A DNA stretch of 9,511 nt from Gammaproteobacteria bacterium (GTDB lineage Bacteria; Pseudomonadota; Gammaproteobacteria; GCA-001735895): contig JAPUFZ010000152.1 in the NCBI GenBank assembly GCA_027293245.1, forward strand, positions 1 through 9,511. The letters run 5' to 3'. Each line of letters begins with the position of its first letter. Position 1 is the first letter of the stretch. A program made the position numbers and the translations under genes. Below, in pieces: positions 6,388 to 9,511 of the stretch. The notes under the pieces were generated by a model, which was not told the origin of the DNA, did not search any database, and worked only from the letters and a program-made list of their open reading frames with translations.

Positions 6388-7468
6388 TCCTGAAACAGAT
6401 TCCGATCTGGTTATTGGCCTCGAGGCAAAATATTTCAACGATGAAACCATTTACCAGCGTGTCGAACAAAACATATTTTATAAAACCTGGCAATTCGCCT
6501 GCCACGCAAGCCAGCTTCGAAACCCGGGTGACTATTTTACCCTGACCCTGTTCGACCAGGAAATTGTCGTATTGCGCGATAAGGAAAATTCCCTGCGCGC
6601 ACTTTATAACGTTTGCCAGCACCGTGGTCACAAACTGGTTGAAGGCAGCGGTAATAAAAAACTACTGGTCTGCCCTTACCATCGCTGGTGTTACGACCTC
6701 GATGGCCAACTGCGAGCTGCGCCCAACTCGACCAGCGTTGCAGGCTTCGACAGCTCGAGCATTTGCCTGACAGGGCTTCGTATCGAGGAATTCCTTGGTT
6801 TTGTATTCATCAACCTGGATAAGGACTGCAACAGCATGGATGCAAGCTATCCCGGGGTGAAGACAGCGATACTCGAGCTCTGTGCCGATATCGAGCAGCG
6901 CGCTTTCGCCTATGAACATACTGCCGATGAAGGCTGTAACTGGCTCACCGCGGTAGAAAATTATAACGAGTGCTATCATTGCAAAGCCTGCCATGCCGAA
7001 TTTGCCAGGGGCATCATCGATCCTGGTTCTTATAACATACAGCCGTTTGGCGAAGGCAAGGTACTACGCCATAGCTCGAAAGCCACTCAAAGTGATAGCG
7101 CCTGGTACGACGTCAGCGGTTCCGACTATGGTAGTTTCTTCCTGTGGCCATCCAGTGCGATTCAGATTTATCCCGGTGGCGTGGTGAATAGCTATTACTG
7201 GCGTCCGCTGGCGGTCGACGATGTGCGCGTACACCGGGGCTGGTATTCGAATGACGGCAGCGTTGACGAGGCACTGCAGAAAGTCATCGACTTCGACCGT
7301 GATACCACATTTAGCGAAGACCTCAAACTGGTAAAGAACGTACAACGCGGACTGCAGTCGCGTGGTTACCGGCCCGGACCTCTGATCGTCGACCCGCGCG
7401 GTGGCATCGATAACGAAAACTCCATTCGTACATTACACCACTGGTTACGCGAAGCAGTAGACCAGTAA
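6377..7468 (+). CDS. Rieske non-heme iron oxygenase alpha subunit, quaternary-ammonium demethylase type
   Basis: 363 residues. The N-terminal Rieske [2Fe-2S] domain has C80-x-H82 (CQHRGH) and C99-x2-H102 (CPYHRW). The C-terminal catalytic domain carries ENYNECYHCKACH (194-206), giving iron ligands H201 and H206; the third ligand is probably D315 in SEDLKLVKNVQRGL. The residue bridging the two metal sites is Glu (E198) instead of the Asp usual in aromatic-ring dioxygenases. Glu at this place is reported for carnitine oxygenase CntA and I recall it in related betaine and stachydrine demethylases. This class oxidatively removes an N-methyl group (as formaldehyde) or cleaves a C-N bond of a quaternary amine, using NADH through a separate reductase. 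No reductase gene is present here. It overlaps the regulator upstream by 11 bp and is 17 bp from the aminotransferase, so all three are co-transcribed. Family is sure, the substrate is not. Confidence 0.9.
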   Translation: MKTSPETDSDLVIGLEAKYFNDETIYQRVEQNIFYKTWQFACHASQLRNPGDYFTLTLFDQEIVVLRDKENSLRALYNVCQHRGHKLVEGSGNKKLLVCPYHRWCYDLDGQLRAAPNSTSVAGFDSSSICLTGLRIEEFLGFVFINLDKDCNSMDASYPGVKTAILELCADIEQRAFAYEHTADEGCNWLTAVENYNECYHCKACHAEFARGIIDPGSYNIQPFGEGKVLRHSSKATQSDSAWYDVSGSDYGSFFLWPSSAIQIYPGGVVNSYYWRPLAVDDVRVHRGWYSNDGSVDEALQKVIDFDRDTTFSEDLKLVKNVQRGLQSRGYRPGPLIVDPRGGIDNENSIRTLHHWLREAVDQ

Positions 7469-7485
7469 TATCAATCGGGAAAATC

Positions 7486-8799
7486 ATGAATAATCCAGCA
7501 GTAAAAAATACACCCGCAAGTCAGGCTGAACTATTTGAAATAGCCGATCGGGTTTTACCGGGTGCGGGCCTTGGCAGTTACTCGCTGGCCGGGGACATCC
7601 GGCTGATTTATTCACACGGCGAGGGTTCGCGCCTGTGGGATGTCGATGATAATGAATATATCGACTATGTTGGCGGTGCCGGCGCGCTGATCCTCGGACA
7701 CTCGCACCCGGTGGTGGTTAAGGCCTGCCAGGACCAGATAGCCCGTGGCGCCCATATGTTTGGTTCGCTCAACGATATCGCCATCCGGCTCGCCGAGCGC
7801 CTGGTCAAAGATATACCCTGCGCCGAAAAAATCGCCTATGCAACAACCGGGTCAGAAGCCACCGCCTATGCGATGCGTCTGGCGCGGGCTTTCACCGGAC
7901 GCAACAAGATCCTGAAGTTCGAAGGCGCCTACCACGGCAATCACGATTACGCAATAGTTTCGACCTTTCCCAAACAGACCGGCAACTACCCGCAGGGCGT
8001 CGGTGATTCTTACGGGCAACCCGAGGCCACGGTCTCGACCATGCTGGTATGTCCTTACAATGATATCGAGGCGTTGAAAAAAATCGTCGCCGATCACGGC
8101 AATGACATCGCCGCCATATTTGCCGAAGGCGTGCAACGCATTATCCCCGCTGAAGCCGGGTTCCTGCAGGCGGTACGCAAGCTCTGCGACGCAAACGATA
8201 TTCTATTCGTGCTCGACGAAGTCGTTACCGGGTTCCGCCTTGCCTACGGGGGCGCGCAACAGTGGTACGACATCAAACCGGACCTCTCAACCCACGGCAA
8301 GGTAATCGGTGGCGGCGGCCCGCTCTCCTGTATCGCCGGTCGGGCTGAAATCATTGACCTTTGTGACCCTAACCGCAAAGGCCAGCCGGGGTATACTTAT
8401 TTCAACGGTACCCTGCATGGCAACCCGGTTGCTGCAGCCGCCACCATGGCCATGCTCGACCAACTCTCCAGACCCGGGACTTATGATCGACTGAATGGAT
8501 TCGCCGATGATCTTTGCCGCGAAACCCAGGCAGTGCTTGATCGCCACGATATTCCCGCCATCGCGCAGCATACCGGCTCGCTCTGGCAAATTCTGTTCAC
8601 CGATAAAACACCGCGCAACCAGGCAGATATACTGGCCTGCGACCAGGCCTCGATGCGTCGTCTCGATTCCCTGCTGATCAAGCAGGGTCAATATGTATTG
8701 CCAGGGGTGCGGCGATTCGTATCGACCGCCCATACCGGGCGGGATATGGAAGATACGATTAAAGGACTGGACGCGGCCTGTCGGGAGTTTAATAAATAG
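7486..8799 (+). CDS. Class III PLP-dependent aminotransferase (glutamate-1-semialdehyde aminomutase-like fold)
   Basis: 437 residues, the usual length. Visible motifs: LWDVDDNEYIDYVGG near the N-terminus, the phosphate-binding TGSEAT (121-126), aromatic YHG (149-151), D244 in FVLDEVVTGFR which contacts the pyridine nitrogen, and the Schiff-base lysine K272 in THGKVIGGG. HGNPVA (311-316) corresponds to the segment that contacts PLP phosphate from the partner subunit. It resembles glutamate-1-semialdehyde aminomutase and the beta-amino-acid aminotransferases of that subgroup. The catabolic operon context makes a heme-synthesis role (HemL) unlikely. It probably removes the amino group from the product of the demethylases, giving an oxo-acid or semialdehyde. 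The ATG has only a weak Shine-Dalgarno (CGGGA). It is the last gene of the RpiR-Rieske operon. Confidence 0.9.
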   Translation: MNNPAVKNTPASQAELFEIADRVLPGAGLGSYSLAGDIRLIYSHGEGSRLWDVDDNEYIDYVGGAGALILGHSHPVVVKACQDQIARGAHMFGSLNDIAIRLAERLVKDIPCAEKIAYATTGSEATAYAMRLARAFTGRNKILKFEGAYHGNHDYAIVSTFPKQTGNYPQGVGDSYGQPEATVSTMLVCPYNDIEALKKIVADHGNDIAAIFAEGVQRIIPAEAGFLQAVRKLCDANDILFVLDEVVTGFRLAYGGAQQWYDIKPDLSTHGKVIGGGGPLSCIAGRAEIIDLCDPNRKGQPGYTYFNGTLHGNPVAAAATMAMLDQLSRPGTYDRLNGFADDLCRETQAVLDRHDIPAIAQHTGSLWQILFTDKTPRNQADILACDQASMRRLDSLLIKQGQYVLPGVRRFVSTAHTGRDMEDTIKGLDAACREFNK

Positions 8800-8805
8800 C
8801 TAGCC

Positions 8806-8874
8806 CTCGCGAGACGTCGCATTTCCCAGGAGGGAGCATAAAGAATATATCTGCCTGGGTTTCCAGTTTGCGAC
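8806..8874. repeat. Nested inverted repeats downstream of the aminotransferase operon
   Basis: Just after the aminotransferase stop is a perfect palindrome CTCGCGAG (8806-8813). Next come two nested pairs: GTCGCA (8816-8821) with TGCGAC (8869-8874), and CCCAGG (8825-8830) with CCTGGG (8854-8859). These could fold into an extended interrupted hairpin in the transcript. There is no T-tract, so it is not a classical intrinsic terminator; it may still protect or end the operon mRNA. Short matches can arise by chance. Confidence 0.3.
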
Positions 8875-8922
8875 TATCATAATCTGCATGCCAGATAAAA
8901 ACGCCACCTTGGCAATTAAAAT

Positions 8923-9511
8923 ATGATCAAAACAGCCCAGGATAATTATGATTTTTACCTGTTGGCTGGTTTTTTCATTTTCCTGTTTACCATCGCTCCG
9001 CTTTACTATCAACCAAATCTGGGTGGCAGGGGCCTGGAACTCACTTTTAATATTGCCACCTGGGCAGTGGCGACTGGATTAATTTGTTATACCGTGTTAC
9101 TGGTTACGGTCAGAAAATCTATCCGATTGCCGCACAGGTATCTGTTTTTTATCGCGGTTCCGGCGGTAATTATCCTCAACAGTATCGTGACAGGTACTTC
9201 GCAACCGGTACCCTTTTTCTTTCGAGAAGTGTATATAGTAGGTGGCCTGTTTTTCTTTTTCGCGCTATTCCAGTTTAAGCTCCGGCCATACCAGGTCGAA
9301 TGGATTTTACTGGCTATCGTGTTATCAACGCTGGTCCATTCCAGTATCGGTATACTGCAGGTTTTTTACCCCGAGGTATTTGGCTACTGGTTTGCAACCA
9401 GGGCGGACGATGTTCCACGGGGGATTTTCCAGCAAATCAACGTCCATGTATCTTTTTTAACCACCGGCATTGCGATTTCAATCTACCTGTTCAGTCGGCC
9501 GATAGCGAAAC
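8923..9511 (+). CDS. PglL/Wzy-type O-oligosaccharyltransferase or O-antigen ligase, N-terminal part (runs off window)
   Basis: 196 open codons from the ATG at 8923 to the window edge. The ATG is the first start after an in-frame TAA at 8917-8919. The protein is strongly hydrophobic, with membrane segments at about residues 12-28, 42-62, 73-90, 100-117 and 123-145, as expected for a polytopic inner-membrane protein. Residues about 150-185 (FGYWFATRADDVPRGIFQQI, then NVHVSFLTTGIAISIYLFS) match the region of PglL-like protein glycosylation ligases that typically reads G-I/F-F-Q-Q-x-N-x-x-A-S. PglL enzymes move lipid-linked glycan onto serine or threonine of periplasmic proteins or pilins; WaaL relatives move O-antigen to lipid A-core. 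The diagnostic periplasmic loop (Wzy_C) lies beyond the window, so the two cannot be separated for certain. No strong ribosome binding site is visible. Unrelated to the preceding catabolic operon. Confidence 0.75.
   Translation, partial: MIKTAQDNYDFYLLAGFFIFLFTIAPLYYQPNLGGRGLELTFNIATWAVATGLICYTVLLVTVRKSIRLPHRYLFFIAVPAVIILNSIVTGTSQPVPFFFREVYIVGGLFFFFALFQFKLRPYQVEWILLAIVLSTLVHSSIGILQVFYPEVFGYWFATRADDVPRGIFQQINVHVSFLTTGIAISIYLFSRPIAK

Noticed and set aside
8287..8733. Minus-strand 148-codon open frame inside the aminotransferase gene.
   Set aside because: Antisense shadow of a well-conserved coding region; no family resemblance.
7486..8799. Calling the aminotransferase HemL (glutamate-1-semialdehyde aminomutase).
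   Set aside because: The fold and motifs are shared, but the gene ends an operon with a Rieske oxygenase and an RpiR regulator, so a catabolic aminotransferase is more likely. A tree would settle it.

Overview
The window looks like chromosomal DNA of a gammaproteobacterium, probably marine or environmental, of moderate GC. This rests on an MltF-type lytic transglycosylase, a PglL/Wzy-type ligase, and amine-catabolism enzymes of the kind common in marine proteobacteria. The taxonomic placement is inference from gene families only. Coding density is high and no stretch of 300 bases lacks a gene. I see no tRNA, rRNA, CRISPR array, IS element or phage gene.

Layout. Positions 1-2108 (minus strand, open at the left edge) hold a membrane-associated lytic transglycosylase with two tandem solute-binding-like domains ahead of the SLT domain. 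Positions 2193-2429 (plus) encode what appears to be only the C-terminal two thirds of a SpoIIAA/STAS-like protein, so probably a remnant. Positions 2480-2860 (minus) encode a small carboxymuconolactone-decarboxylase-family protein with a good RBS and a promoter-like region of its own.

The core is 2953-8799. A minus-strand 812-residue FAD/GcvT-type demethylating dehydrogenase (dimethylglycine dehydrogenase-like) diverges from a plus-strand operon of three genes: an RpiR-type regulator with a SIS domain, a Rieske non-heme iron oxygenase resembling quaternary-ammonium demethylases, and a class III PLP aminotransferase. The 81-bp divergent intergenic region carries a perfect 10-bp inverted repeat (TTGATTTAAA / TTTAAATCAA, 30-bp spacer) overlapping candidate promoter elements. 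This is a good candidate operator for the RpiR protein.

Read together, the cluster suggests a catabolic route for an N-methylated amino compound. The Rieske enzyme would remove a methyl group from a quaternary or tertiary amine, the FAD/GcvT enzyme would remove further methyls and pass them to tetrahydrofolate, and the aminotransferase would take the freed amino group. The substrate cannot be named from sequence. No transporter or oxygenase reductase is present in the window.

The right end (8923-9511, plus, open) encodes the N-terminal part of a polytopic PglL/O-antigen-ligase-type membrane protein, unrelated to the catabolic cluster.
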